DNA of 58,044 bases from Dimorphilus gyrociliatus (lineage: Eukaryota; Annelida; Polychaeta; Dinophilidae), in contig CAJFCJ010000080.1 in the NCBI GenBank assembly GCA_904063045.1, positions 1 to 58,044 on the forward strand, written 5' to 3'. Of this stretch, positions 1 to 10,385 are shown one piece after another (position 1 is the stretch's first letter; every line of letters starts with the position of its first letter). Made by a program: the position numbers and the translations under genes. The notes beneath the pieces were generated by a model that had not been told where the DNA came from, did not search any database, and worked only from the letters and a program-made list of their open reading frames with translations.

Positions 1-541
1 TATAGAAATACTACTATTTTGTATGAATTATAATGGTGGAACTTTTGAAAGACTTTTATTTTGTAGAGTTAACTTTAGCACTTTAAAAAGAAATGTGTCA
101 AAGTTGTTTTTCTTAACTATTATCAGATGTTAATGGGACAGATGTGTTATGTGGCAACATGTGCTGACTATATAGCCTTTGTTTAGGGATTATGTTTTTG
201 TGACATATGCAATCTTTTGATAAATTGAACCCAAGCTTTGGGAAATGTATAAAAGAAAATACATTTCACCAATTTGGCAGTTCAGTTCTTAACTGTTAAC
301 TGATTGTTTAAACTTATTTGTTTAGAACTAGAACTCATTTACTCAATAGATATTCTTTAAATGAAATACTGGTATTTTGTTGAATTATTTCTACCGAAAT
401 TACATTTATTAAGACTATTTGTGGATGAACTTGAAAAGTTCTATTTGTTTGAGTACTTTGGTGCATTGATAAATGATTGGAAAGGACGAGTACTGCTCTG
501 AAGAAGCAGAAATTCCTACAATTATAATACAACAAAGTACA
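1..541 (+). mobile_element. LTR fragment, family E/D (3' part)
   Basis: The stretch matches the 3' LTR at 26154-26868 in order: the GGTGGAACTTT block, the GTATAAAAG TATA box (here about 247-254), the GAACTAGAAC block and the terminal ACAACAAAGTACA. It ends at 541 with the family's CA terminus. The 5' end lies outside the window or is lost. No coding region follows, so it is a solo LTR or one end of an element. Confidence 0.8.
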
Positions 542-1149
542 AATCCTTTGACCAAGTAAATCTAAGCTTTGGTAAAAATCTTTTGTATAGTAAAAAATGG
601 TAGAATTTGACTAGAATTAGTTTTTCAATTGAGTAAATATTTTACTTTTCCTTCCATTGATTGTTAACAATGGAAAAGGCAAGTAATAAGTTATTGATGA
701 CAGATATAAGATATGTTGATTTTTTCTCCAATGTGTTGAGCATGTTTTGTATCATATTTCCAAAATAAAAATTTATGGCTCTTGAAATTGTATAATGATT
801 TTTCATAAATCATTCTGGTCAGGTAATAATGCAACAGTAGATATTATCCCTTTGTATTTATTAATGAATAAATACTGAACTTGCATGCAAAACTTTAAGT
901 CTATAGATAGGAATATATCAAGTATTAAAATCTTTATTTCCTTCTTGTGTTTTTGGTTAGGATTTTTGAGTTGTGTTAGTTGTAATGAATCGACACTGAT
1001 AAATCAAGTATAATTTTTTTATCTTTGTATGTGCCCAAACTCTTTTTCCATGCATTCCCAAAACTCTTGCCATCACCCTTAATTTCCCAATATCCTTCTA
1101 TTTTATAACTATTGTACTGCTCTTGCTTGGCAAAATCTATGCGCTTGAA
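542..1149. other. Intergenic, nothing recognised
   Basis: AT-rich sequence with only short unsupported open frames. No splice-bounded domain, repeat match or RNA gene was seen. Confidence 0.5.
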
Positions 1150-1370
1150 AGTTATAACAATACTGGTTCTACTCGAACCTTTAAACAAATGTTTAAATTA
1201 AAACGGTTTATTCGCAATAATAATACTTAAGCAAGTAACAATATGAGAGTTCAATAGCAGAGTTAGGTTAGGACTTGGGGTTAGGGTTAGGCCACACCCT
1301 AGGCAAGTTAATTAAATTATAACTTGACCAAACCTTTATTGGTAATTAAAGATGAGCCTTCAAGCTGACT
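1150..1370 (-). mobile_element. Fragment of A/B-family LTR with a telomeric-repeat patch
   Basis: Both ends match the LTR at 41604-42199 in the same orientation (AATACTTAAGCAAGTAACAA on one side, CCACACCCTAGGCAAGTTAA on the other). The middle, about 300 bp in the intact LTR, is missing. In its place at 1259-1290 is a run of GTTAGG/TTAGGG-type repeats. This looks like a deletion whose ends were joined through telomere-like DNA. Confidence 0.7.
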
Positions 1371-2118
1371 AATGAAACCTCTCTTTGGCCAATGTTATAG
1401 CATTTTCTTGCATAGATTTTTAAGATGTACATGTATAAGTTGCATAAAATAATAGAGTTCAAGCATGTTAAATATAACCAATGTTGTACACATGTACTAT
1501 GATATCTCAATTATATTCTGTAATTAATTGATGACTATTTTCTATAAAACTTTAAACAAACTACTTTAAAGGGGACAACCAATTTTGACTGTTTATTGAA
1601 AGTTGGTCTTGCAAAATTTACTGTGTCCAATTTTTCCTGCCATTTCCTTTATGGTTTCTCTCTATATTCTGATGTTTAACTTGTTAACTGAAGCAATTCA
1701 TTATTATTAAATATTAATAATTAAGAATGCTGTATGTTTTGAGAGTGTTTTCTGATCTTAAGTGAATGCTTTTTATCTCAACCCAAAAATACCATATATT
1801 CTACTTGCTGTGTTTAAATCAATACAAGAGAACAAAGAAAAGAAACACTCATTGATTAATATTCCATATGTATTCCTGTTGAAAGAATGTTTTTTATATT
1901 TCTGACATTTTAGAAATAAGGAACAAAAAATGAACTGAGGAAGCCCTATGAATTTTTCATAAATTGAATGAAGACATATTCAATCGAAAGATTGATTATT
2001 AATCTTTCTAAACAAAATTTTGAACTTTTATATTAATAATTCATAGAAATATTTCCTATATAACCACATAATGTTTTCTTATACATCTCAAATACGCTTT
2101 AGATTTTCCAAAAAAATA
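1371..2118. other. Intergenic, upstream of the PAN gene
   Basis: AT-rich, no recognisable gene. The stretch just upstream of 2119 should hold the promoter and 5' UTR of the PAN-domain gene, but no convincing TATA box was fixed. Confidence 0.4.
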
Positions 2119-3023
2119 ATGAATATTTTAATTTTTCAATTAATAACAATATTTCTTTTGACAATAAGAAATAATGATTGTGCAAGTAAAAATTATGATT
2201 TTTATATTTATTCATATTTCTCCTTATCTTTTATTAATATACAGTTTGCGATTTCTTTCATCAAGAAGATAAACAGTTAGCAACAAGCACATATGTTGTT
2301 ATTTATAATATAGATGATAGAGGAGTAGACTATTGTAAAAAGTTATGCTATTATCTTGAACTTTGCAAGTATGTTTATAGAAAGAGAGAGAGGGAGAGTA
2401 AAATCTACACATTTTTTCCACTTTAGGAGTTTCTATGTTGATAAACAGGATAACAACAAATGTTATCTTTCAACTGACCATGCAGGATTAGGAGGAAGTC
2501 AGTTACCTCAAGTCATTGGTTATGATTATTATGAAAAACCAGATGTTTGTGGTAATTAAAAAGTGTTAGATTTTTTTGTAAAATAAAAGTATAAATAATT
2601 TCTTTTTCAGATACTCCACAATTTGGAGACACAAGTAAATAACTAAATGCAATAAAAGCAAAGTACATAAATATATTAATAACATTTCTTTGTTTTTGTC
2701 TGTCTCCTTCCCCTTTAAAGTTACCTATAAAAGTTATCCTGATCAGCTTGGCGGATTTACTTATCATACAGTTTTTAATACAGGTGAAGCTGACTGCAAA
2801 AAACTTTGTAGCATGCTCAGTGATTGCAAGTTAGTTATAAAATATAATAAATGTCTTATAATTTTATCATTTCTTTTTTACAGTACAATTAGTATTGTAA
2901 CTTCAAATCAGATATGTCACATTTTCAAAGCAACCTTTGATGAACTTACAGATCGTCGTCAATCAGTAGGGGATACTACATTTTCAAAAATTGGTGTAAC
3001 AATTGAACCTTCATTGGATCCAG
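2119..3023 (+). CDS. Secreted protein with tandem PAN/apple-like domains, six visible exons, 3' end missing
   Basis: I place exons at 2119-2185, 2245-2368, 2427-2551, 2611-2634, 2721-2829 and 2884-3023. The GT...AG introns are about 55-86 bp and the reading frame stays open across them. Exon 1 encodes a signal peptide (MNILIFQLITIFLL...). The start at 2119 is chosen because it begins the hydrophobic core directly; an upstream ATG at 2071 is in frame. Exons 2-3 and exons 5-6 each show the PAN pattern: paired cysteines in a helix (YCKKLC; DCKKLCSMLSDC), then a strand with a further Cys (NKCYLS; NQICHIF). PAN domains bind protein or carbohydrate ligands outside the cell; the ligand here is unknown. 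After a good donor at 3023/3024 no further exon is seen. Repeats start at about 3160, so the gene is either truncated or continues past them. Confidence 0.72.
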
Positions 3024-3161
3024 GTAAAGAATGTTTGTTTATTTTCAAACCCAAATCAATTAAATAGTTATCTTCATTTAATCATTTAACATATAACAAC
3101 ATGCCACAACATTAAAACTGCATGTATTCCACTTACAAAAAGTGTCAAAAAATTTAGGGTT

Positions 3162-3243
3162 TGGAAAAGGTTTTTTTTGACTAAATCAAAAAAGAGAAAC
3201 AGAATTCTCAAACTTCAGGGTTAGGTCTTGGGGTTAGGGTTTT
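3162..3243 (-). repeat. End of repeat R1 joined to telomere-like repeats
   Basis: Positions 3162-3216 are the reverse complement of the last ~55 bp of repeat R1 (compare 7205-7253 and 11010-11066). The R1 part is followed on + by a TTAGGG-like run with an embedded CTTGGGG motif. On the R1 sense strand this means C-rich repeats at the 5' truncation point and AAACCCTAAA at the 3' end. Confidence 0.65.
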
Positions 3244-3612
3244 AACGCCCTAGAGTAGCACTCTCACTTTCTCCATGAGTGATACCCTTGGAAGGTTGCG
3301 TTCCACATTGAAGAATAACTATTCTGAATGACGGCAGGTTAATCTCTTAAGAACTGGGACCCTGAATTGTCAATTAGACGTGATACAAGGACCATTCCTC
3401 CGATTACGGGTTAGGGTTATTGTAATGTTGAACTAGATACTAAGATCTAAGTTCTGATGAAAGTTGAATAACTTCCACCAAAGTTTCAAGAGATTCCACA
3501 ATGGTATGGAATGCAAGAGTAAGAACACTCTGTACAAGTAAGACTATCTACAACTGATTGATGAAAAATGTTCAGTTTATGTTTTAATTTTTTGATGGTT
3601 ACTAAGAATAGT
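3244..3612. other. Repeat-flanked intergenic, no gene recognised
   Basis: Lies between the R1 fragment and the degenerate hammerhead. It holds one more GGGTTAGGGTT patch at about 3407-3419. No coding or RNA gene was recognised. Confidence 0.4.
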
Positions 3613-3662
3613 TGACCTACCATGGTTTTGTCTTCCCCTTTAGCAAAGACTCATCAGGGTCA
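3613..3662 (-). ncRNA. Degenerate hammerhead ribozyme motif
   Basis: On the minus strand the hammerhead order is present. TGACC/GGTCA forms stem I, the CTGATGA core is intact, GTCT/AGAC forms stem II, and a short stem III ends in GTA. The second core strand reads AAAA instead of GAAA, so catalysis should be lost or weak. Stem sequences differ from the R1 copies yet still pair. Confidence 0.55.
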
Positions 3663-4525
3663 TTTCAGAAGATAGCTTCACTTACACTACTTTGAAGGGG
3701 AGGTGAGGACCAATTCTGCAATTGTATCCTGCCTTGCATTCTATTTTAGTTGGATGATTGTGTTTTAGAGGATACATGTTTGTAATTTTAATTTTGGAAC
3801 AGATTTTTTTCTTTGTACAATGTTTGAGTTATGTAGAGTGTATAAAGTAAATTCATATTTGTCTGATAAGTCTCATTTCAACAAGGAAGAAATGGCTTTG
3901 TTTAATGAATTAATTTTGAATGGATATGGTTTTTACTTGACAAAGAAACAAAAATTACTTCAAAGAAACACTATTGTACTTTTCTTTGAACATATAAATT
4001 ATAGAAATGTATAACTCACTCTGGTTTTCTTACACATTGTGTTCTGAAAATTTCTTCCTAATGCAGCCTGTAGAAGGTTTTTGGGTTATTTTTGTCTTTG
4101 TTTTGTTGTTTCTTGAGGCTGATTTCTTTTTATGATGGTATTTTTTTTCAACTGATGATATGTGGCTTGTTGTTACCCTTTTATAGGTGGTGGTTATGCA
4201 ATTGACATATATCAAGATATTGCATTTTTTCTTGAAGGTCATGTTTTACTGTGTAAGTCCTTCCTGGGATATGTCTGTTGACCATCTGTTGCTTCTATAT
4301 GGTAAAGTAAATACAAGGGATTTATGATGGACCTACAAATTTAATGAAGTACAATAAATGTATTTTTTTTGGTCTAAACAAACACAACATCAAAATGGAC
4401 TAATATAATGTATGTTTTCTAAAATTGCTTTTTTCTTCTTAGGCTTGATAAAATTATTCATTTGAAATATAAACATGCAAAGAATTAATAATTTTTATGG
4501 TTGAAAGTAACACTTCTGATTAATT
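3663..4525. other. Intergenic, no gene recognised
   Basis: AT-rich, with short open frames that lack support. It lies downstream of the stop of the minus-strand gene at 4526 and may include its 3' UTR. Confidence 0.4.
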
Positions 4526-5587
4526 TTACTGTTGATTTGAAGCTTGGAGAATTGGTCTGTTTAATTTCTTTTTTCTTCCAGTTCTACTTTGTTGTTGTTG
4601 AAAGACTTCTTTACACTTGACCATAATTTCATTGGTAATCAAGTGTTGAACAATATTTCTCAAAGAAGATATCTTTCCAGGCAGAACAGTACCATGAAAA
4701 GGATCTCCTCTTATGATGGTATTAATATCAATAATTTTTGTAAACATGTTGTTCAAGTTTTCAGATTGTGAGGCTGGTTGTTGATGCAGATCACTTTTTT
4801 TTATGTTATATTGCATAAATAATAAGCATTCATTAGTAACTCCAGTGCTTTTATACAAAGCTTTAAAATTATCATCAGCATCATTAATGGTGTTAAAGGG
4901 AATGTGAAGTGCTGTTATATGACTTTTTATTTTCCATTTGGATATAATTTCTTTACAATTTTGAAAGGTTAAGCCAGAAATGTTTATAATGAGAACAGTT
5001 CCAAAAAAGCTGATGTTTCTTTTAACATCTTCTACCTGAATTAAATCTAAGTCACCCAAACTTTCATCACTTAAAAGAAGTAAATTAATTTTGTTGGGAA
5101 ATCCTACAGCTGGTTGTTGTATTTTCATAAGATTGGTAATTTCTTCCTTTCCAAGATTCACTCCAATTTCTGTAAAAGATCTTACCATTTCATTAATATT
5201 TGAATTGTGTTTTCTATTAATTTTCATGTTATTGTTATATTTTAGAATATCATCAGTTTCATTAAGTTGTTGTAAAATCAATTCTACCAATTGTTCCTTG
5301 TTGATACTATTTGATATGCCTTCTTCATTAAGCCACAATTTTTCATTGCAAAATTTTTTAAACTTTAACATTTTTTCTACAACATCTTTCTCATATTGAC
5401 TTGGATCAAAAGTTGGTGGGTGAATTTTATTGTCTCTTTTAAACCTTTGAAGATGATTATAAAATGTTCCAAAATTGAAAAATTGTTCAAAAGAACATTG
5501 CAGGAAATGTTCCATTTCAATTGTTTCATTGATGATTATTTGGTCATTTTCTACTCTTTGAACTTGATTTGGTTGCATGTTTGCCAT
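4526..5587 (-). CDS. Hypothetical protein, possible degenerate SGNH/GDSL-like C-terminal domain
   Basis: An intact 353-residue single-exon frame. Residues ~1-120 are helical and charged. From ~165 the pattern alternates strands and helices: a hydrophobic strand then SDESLG (~175), a second strand with VLIINISG (~205), FNTINDADDNF (~235), and near the end GDPFHGTVLPGK followed by a helix. The order loosely recalls SGNH-hydrolase blocks (GDS, GxND, DxxH), but the canonical GDS serine context is not clean, so this is an inference. The C terminus is basic (GRKKKLNR). It lies downstream of the 282-residue frame on the same strand (167 bp gap) and shares the general plan of the plus-strand protein at 8068-9424. 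SGNH/GDSL esterases are known from some retroelement ORFs, which is why I consider it. It could equally be an unrelated element or viral protein. Confidence 0.55.
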   Translation of the reverse strand: MANMQPNQVQRVENDQIIINETIEMEHFLQCSFEQFFNFGTFYNHLQRFKRDNKIHPPTFDPSQYEKDVVEKMLKFKKFCNEKLWLNEEGISNSINKEQLVELILQQLNETDDILKYNNNMKINRKHNSNINEMVRSFTEIGVNLGKEEITNLMKIQQPAVGFPNKINLLLLSDESLGDLDLIQVEDVKRNISFFGTVLIINISGLTFQNCKEIISKWKIKSHITALHIPFNTINDADDNFKALYKSTGVTNECLLFMQYNIKKSDLHQQPASQSENLNNMFTKIIDINTIIRGDPFHGTVLPGKISSLRNIVQHLITNEIMVKCKEVFQQQQSRTGRKKKLNRPILQASNQQ

Positions 5588-5754
5588 TTTGGAAGATCTA
5601 AATACAAGAAATTTTTATTGTAAAAGTTTTTGCAATTTTGTAACATAATACAAAAAATAATTTTAAATGAAGAAAGATAGACTACATGAACATAGGCTAC
5701 ACTGAACAGAATTAATCATTCTAAACTAAATCCTTCTAAAAATGTATTCAAAGC

Positions 5755-6603
5755 TTAAATTTTCTTCTTAATCCTACGTCCAGTTCTAATTATTTTCTCC
5801 ACAGCAGTTGTTGGTTGTAAATCATCTGTTTTATCATCCATCTTTCTTTTTGTGGTAAACTTTCTTGTTATTGTATCAAATTTAGGTCTTTTCTCTGGTA
5901 GAGAAGAAGGAGTAGTAGAGTTAGATGTATTATCAGACACATTTTTTCTTTTGTAAAAATGTTTGATTGTAGGTGGTACAGCTTTATTCATTGAATCTTG
6001 GTATTTTTGTGGTGTTTCCTTATCTGATGAACTCTTTTTATCAAATAAAGATGATATATTGTGTTTTTCCTGTTTAAAGTAAACATTGTTATTAATTAAT
6101 TTGAAATAACTACTGACATTGTTTGTAAAAGCAAATATCAGGGGAATATTTTTATATACCAAATAATTTTTTCCAAAATTTCTATAAGTTATTGCTATTT
6201 TTTTTAATAAGGGTCCAATATCATTTCTATATGGAATAACAAATGGTACTCTTGTAAAAACTTGACAACTGGTGTATCTGGCTAAACCAAAGGGATAATA
6301 AAGAATATGTTTCATATTCAAGTGATAAACATATCTATTAATTTCAACAGTTGATATATCTTTTTCAATTTGTTCATAGGGAAATATTGTTATGTTTAAT
6401 TGATTTTCTGCAAAATGTTGATGTTGTATAAAGTTTTCAACAAGCTCATCATTTTTTAATTCTAAATATTTTCTTAATAGAAGGTGTCTTAGTGTTTGGA
6501 ATATGTTGACTTTGGTATATTGTTCTTGTAAGTGGAAATACATATTTTTATTACTACATATTCTTATCTTTTTTTGACATGTTTGTAGAAATTTCTCACA
6601 CAT
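5755..6603 (-). CDS. Hypothetical protein with basic, Ser/Thr-rich tail, start lies inside repeat R1
   Basis: An intact 282-residue frame with no recognised domain. Residues 1-180 are mixed and moderately hydrophobic with few cysteines. About 185-282 is low-complexity, Ser/Thr/Lys-rich, and ends in GRRIKKKI, which could be nuclear localising or nucleic-acid binding. Its first codons and upstream DNA lie inside R1: the second R1 copy at 10386 matches this start region and then loses the frame. That ties the gene to the mobile R1 composite rather than to a host locus. It probably shares a promoter region with the 353-residue gene downstream. Confidence 0.55.
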   Translation of the reverse strand: MCEKFLQTCQKKIRICSNKNMYFHLQEQYTKVNIFQTLRHLLLRKYLELKNDELVENFIQHQHFAENQLNITIFPYEQIEKDISTVEINRYVYHLNMKHILYYPFGLARYTSCQVFTRVPFVIPYRNDIGPLLKKIAITYRNFGKNYLVYKNIPLIFAFTNNVSSYFKLINNNVYFKQEKHNISSLFDKKSSSDKETPQKYQDSMNKAVPPTIKHFYKRKNVSDNTSNSTTPSSLPEKRPKFDTITRKFTTKRKMDDKTDDLQPTTAVEKIIRTGRRIKKKI

Positions 6604-7258
6604 ACATTTAGTTTGCTTATCTGTGCTTTAAAAGTTTACAAATTTTATGTTCCCACATATCTGTTAGCATTATATGGTTTTATTTAAGCTTGATTAGCTT
6701 GTAGCATGTTCCCACAGGCTTTTCCATGTGCCTTATATATATAGCAAATATTTTTTCACAGTGATCATTTATAATTTGGAGATTAGGGAGTCAACATCAC
6801 ATTAAAAGTATCCAGTTAAATAAACATCTTCTACAATTGCTTTCAAAATATACATCCTTCAATAATAAAAATGGTATGTACATGATTCATAATACTGTAT
6901 TATTTTAAGTAGCACTTTTATTATGGTTTATATTGAATAAAAACTGAAGAAGAACCTTCCCTATTGGAAATCTTCAACCTCTCTATAGGTGTAGGTTATT
7001 AGACCCTGATGAGTCCTTGGTTTTGAACATAGAGAGGAGGACGAAACTGTGGTAGGTCGAGTAGGTAGGAAATTATCAAAATTTCAGAAAAAAAATTTTT
7101 TGAAAATTTTTTGAAAAAGTTTTTTATATTGGAAATTGTTTTAAATGTCGATTTTGGTGTGTTTTTTCTTTGACTGCTTCCCAAAAACAATTGGGACTCT
7201 TGAAGTGTGAGAATTTTGTTTCTCTTTTTTGATTTAGTCAAAAAAAACCTTTCTAACC
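6570..7258 (+). repeat. Repeat R1, copy 1 (hammerhead-bearing, ends at telomeric repeats)
   Basis: A ~690-bp unit also found at 10386-11066, partly at 48770-49195 and as an end fragment at 3162-3216. Shared blocks in order are GCATGTTCCCACAGGCTT, GGAGTCAACA, AATGGTATGTA, CCTATTGGAAATCTTCAACC, the hammerhead, CCCAAAAACAATTGGGACTC and GATTTAGTCAAAAAAAACC. Its right end always meets CCTAAC-type repeats. A minus-strand frame of about 80 codons inside it is conserved between copies but looks like a by-product of the structured DNA. Confidence 0.8.
7002..7058 (+). ncRNA. Hammerhead ribozyme, minimal stem III
   Basis: Stem I GACC (7002-7005) pairs with GGTC (7055-7058). The core CTGATGA is at 7006-7012. 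Stem II GTCC pairs with GGAC (7039-7042). The second core strand GAAA is at 7043-7046. A two-pair stem III (A7046 and C7047 with G7052 and T7053) has a TGTG loop and ends in GTA, giving predicted cleavage after A7054. All invariant core bases are present. Short-stem-III hammerheads are known from Penelope-like elements. Confidence 0.82.
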
Positions 7259-7274
7259 CTAACCCTAACCCTGG
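7254..7274 (+). repeat. Telomeric repeat tract at end of R1 copy 1
   Basis: About three and a half CCCTAA units lie between the R1 end and the start of the ~180-bp tandem repeats. Confidence 0.85.
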
Positions 7275-7275
7275 G

Positions 7276-7760
7276 TTAAACTAACTCTGTTATTAATAAT
7301 CATAAAGCTTTCAAAGTTGGTACATACACTAATATTAATGCTCCGATCCTAAATCCTTTTACAGAATTCAATTATCTTGTATGGTTCAAAAGTTATGGCG
7401 CTGCTAAATTCTGTTGCTATTTCTTCTCCATAGGTCTATATAAAATATTCGTTAGGGTTGATAAAAGTTAGTTAATATGTACAATAGAGCTTTGAAATTC
7501 AGTTCATATAGTAATATTGGTACGCCGATTTCAAATCCGTTTACAGAATTCAATTATCTCTTTTGGTTCAAAAGTTATGGCAACTTTATTTTTTCGTCGA
7601 TACTTTGTATTTAGGCCTTAAAAAATATTTGTCATCTGAAAACTAACTTTCTTATTAGTTAGCTTAGAGCTTTGAAACTTGGTATATAGACTAATTTTGG
7701 TATGCCGATCTCAAATCTGCTTACAGAATCCAAATATCAGTACTGTTTTTGAGCTATTTG
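7276..7760 (+). repeat. Tandem repeats of ~180 bp, left block
   Basis: About three diverged copies of one unit. Recognisable pieces are AGAGCTTTGAAA, a TACTAATATTGG-like piece, GCCGAT, TTTACAGAATTCAATTATCT, GGTTCAAAAGTTATGG and AAATATTCGT. The same unit recurs at 9530-10380, so the block brackets the plus-strand gene at 8068-9424. Confidence 0.75.
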
Positions 7761-8067
7761 CAATTAAAGTGTTTTACATTTTGCTGTTATAATTATTTTT
7801 ATTGTTATGATGTAGTTGTATTAAAAAGGTAATTGTTTAAAATGACTGTTTGTATTTGTATTTTTTTTGTGAATTTTATTTTCTATATTTGAGTTTCAGT
7901 GTGTTTTTTAATAATTACATGATTCTTTTTTAAATCCTACAGTGTAAAATGGACAATACACTGAACAGATGTGATTTTAAAATATATCTTAATCTTTTGA
8001 ATAAGTTTTAAAAAATTTTTCTTCCTTTACAGATTTCTATAGGTGGGTCAACTCCACTGAGAGAGAA
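7761..8067. other. Upstream region of the plus-strand composite gene
   Basis: AT-rich. A pyrimidine-rich TTCCTTTACAG acceptor-like site at about 8022-8032 lies 36 bp before the ATG at 8068, so an upstream non-coding exon is possible. Nothing else was recognised. Confidence 0.35.
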
Positions 8068-9424
8068 ATGTATGAAAAACTTGTCATTCAATATTCAAGA
8101 GCCAACTTAATTCATCAACTGAAATATATTTTCAAGGTGCTAAAAAACAGTATGAGCAATGACTATTGTAAAACTTTTAGACCAGGATTGTACAAACAAT
8201 TTCTAAACATGCAATTAGTTGGAGATGAAAAAGTAACTGATGATAAGGAGATGGTTAATGATTTTGAAGAAATGGTACAAGATTTTGAACAAAAGTTTGA
8301 AAATTCCATTAAAAAGAGGTATAAAAAAAGAATAGACTTAAAAGATTATATCTTTCTTGAGCCTCTCTTAAAGTCATGTGAAAGTTGGTTAGAAGTAAAT
8401 AAAATATTGATGTTTTTAAAAGGCAAAATATTTGGCAATGAATCCTGTATAGAAGTTGAGGACTTGTTTAAAAATATACAAGAAATATATCATAAACAAC
8501 CAGAAGAACCACAGCAAGAATTAGAACAGCCAGAGGAAGTTCAAGAAGAAAAAAAAGAAGAAAGAGAACAAGTTGTTAAGCAAAATGAAAATGAATTAGA
8601 ACAACCAGAGGAACAACAGCAACAACAAGAAGCAGCAAGAATCAGAACAAGAGGAACAACCAGAAGAACAATTAAAACCAGAAGAGGAAGAAGAGCAAGA
8701 AGAAGTGTTATACTTTGAAACAAATCATCAGAATGAGCAAGAGGAAGAAATGGAGGTTGAGGAAAATGATATTGATGAAGCTGAATCAGAAAAAATTAAC
8801 ACTAGCAATGAATTATATATTAAACTCAAAGATCACAATGAAGAGTTATTCTTGCTGAGAAATTGCTGCTATCTTACTAAAATAAATTACAGAATGATAA
8901 ATGAAGAAAACCAAAAAGAACAGAAAAATTTTTTAAAATATCTCATTCCAACAATAAGGCAGAATTGTAAGATTATTTTTATTACAAATAATTTCTTTCA
9001 TTTAACTAAGACAGAATTTAATAATATTCTGAAAAATCTTGACATAGAAAATGTTCAATTTGTTGTAATTAGAAAAATATGCTTCAAAAGAATTGAAAAT
9101 GTTTTATGTGATTGGGGGATTAAAAACAAAGTAATAGTATTCCTTTGTAAAAAATACCCCAAAAGTGCTGGATTCATTCCTTGTCAATTTCTTAAGAAAA
9201 TTGAAAACAATTCAAATAAAGTTTTCTTACAAAAGAACTTTCTACCACCAAGAGTTGAAAGTACACTTAGGATTGCAAAATTCCAGTTTATAGACTTCAT
9301 ATTCAAAGATTATAAAAAAGAACAAACTTGTTTATTGAAATTAATGAAGCAATTTTTGAAACAATTATACAGACAACAACTTCATCTTTTTTTTTTATTT
9401 TATGTTTTTAATTCTAGATTATAG
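8068..9424 (+). pseudogene. Glu/Gln-rich hypothetical protein, one gene split by a frameshift in a CAA/GAA tract
   Basis: Two overlapping frames (8068-8718 and 8705-9424) read as one gene. The Glu/Gln-rich coding pattern of the first continues in the frame of the second, and the switch lies in CAG/CAA/GAA repeats at about 8600-8650. The Arg-rich end of the first frame is an out-of-frame artefact. The N-terminal ~140 residues are helical. The middle is Glu/Gln-rich. The C-terminal ~190 residues have alternating strands (KIIFITNN, VQFVVIRK, NKVIVFLC) ending in NFLPPRVESTLR, in the place where the protein at 4526-5587 has its GDPFHGTVLPGK segment. I infer that the two are distant relatives. The function is not known. 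Flanking tandem repeats and R1 place it in the mobile composite. Confidence 0.5.
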
Positions 9425-9529
9425 ATTATATCACTTTTTTTCTTTTTAATAAAAACAATTTTTTAAAACAAAAATTACTTTGCATTCAATTAAATTTACA
9501 ATTTTGATTCATTGGAATTTAATATAGGC

Positions 9530-10380
9530 TCATTCTATCAATAATTTTGCTTCAAATTTGATCAAAAATGGTGCAGTAGTTGCTGAGATATGGATTCCTA
9601 TGAATGTTATATATAAACTCTGTTTTGACAATTAAAATATTCGTCATCCAAAAACTAAATTTGTTATTAATTACGATAGAGTTTTGAAATTTTGTACTTA
9701 TACTAATATTAGTATCCTAATCTCACATCTTTTTACATTAATATTTTTTAAATGAGAAATACTTAATAAATGTACCAAATGTCTTTCGAATTGTCCATAT
9801 TTTTTGTGACAATAATTTTATTTCAAATTTAATCAAAAATTGGTGCAGTAGTTGCTAAGATATGATTTTCTTTGAATGTTGTATTTAAACAGGGTTATTA
9901 GTGTATATAAAAAAATATTCGTCAGAAAAAAATTAAACTTGTTAATAGTTAAGATAGAGCTCTAAAATTTTGTACATAATTTAATATTATTATACCAATT
10001 CCAATTCTTTTTACAGAATTGAGTTATCTCTTATGGTTCCAGAGTTATGGCTCCATCAAATTATTTCTCATATATAAACCTATACAAAATATTTGTCATG
10101 GCTGCACTAACTCTGTTGTTAATTAAGATGTATATTTGTAATTCTGTACATAGATTAACATCACTACGCCTATCATAAATCTTTTTACAAAGTTCAATCA
10201 TCTCTTAAGGTTCCAGAGTTTTGGCACCATTAAAATTTACATGTTCTTTCTTTCATAAAAGCCTTTTTTAACATATTTGTCAGGGTAGCACTAACTCTGT
10301 TGTTAATTAAGATAGAGATTTTAGATTCAGTATATAGACTAATACCATAATGCTAATATCAAATTACTACAAACTCTTAT
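9530..10380 (+). repeat. Tandem repeats of ~180 bp, right block
   Basis: About five diverged copies of the unit seen at 7276-7760, with the same GAATTCAATTATCTC, GGTTCCAGAGTTATGG and AAAATATTCGTCA pieces in the same orientation. It runs up to the start of R1 copy 2. Confidence 0.72.
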
Positions 10381-10385
10381 CTCTA

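Noticed and set aside
6999-7241. 80-codon minus-strand frame conserved in R1 copies as a protein gene
   Set aside because: It is the antisense of the hammerhead region; conservation is explained by the repeat and RNA structure.
8541-8723. Minus-strand Leu/Cys-rich frame as a membrane protein
   Set aside because: It is the complement of the CAA/GAA-rich tract of the plus-strand gene.
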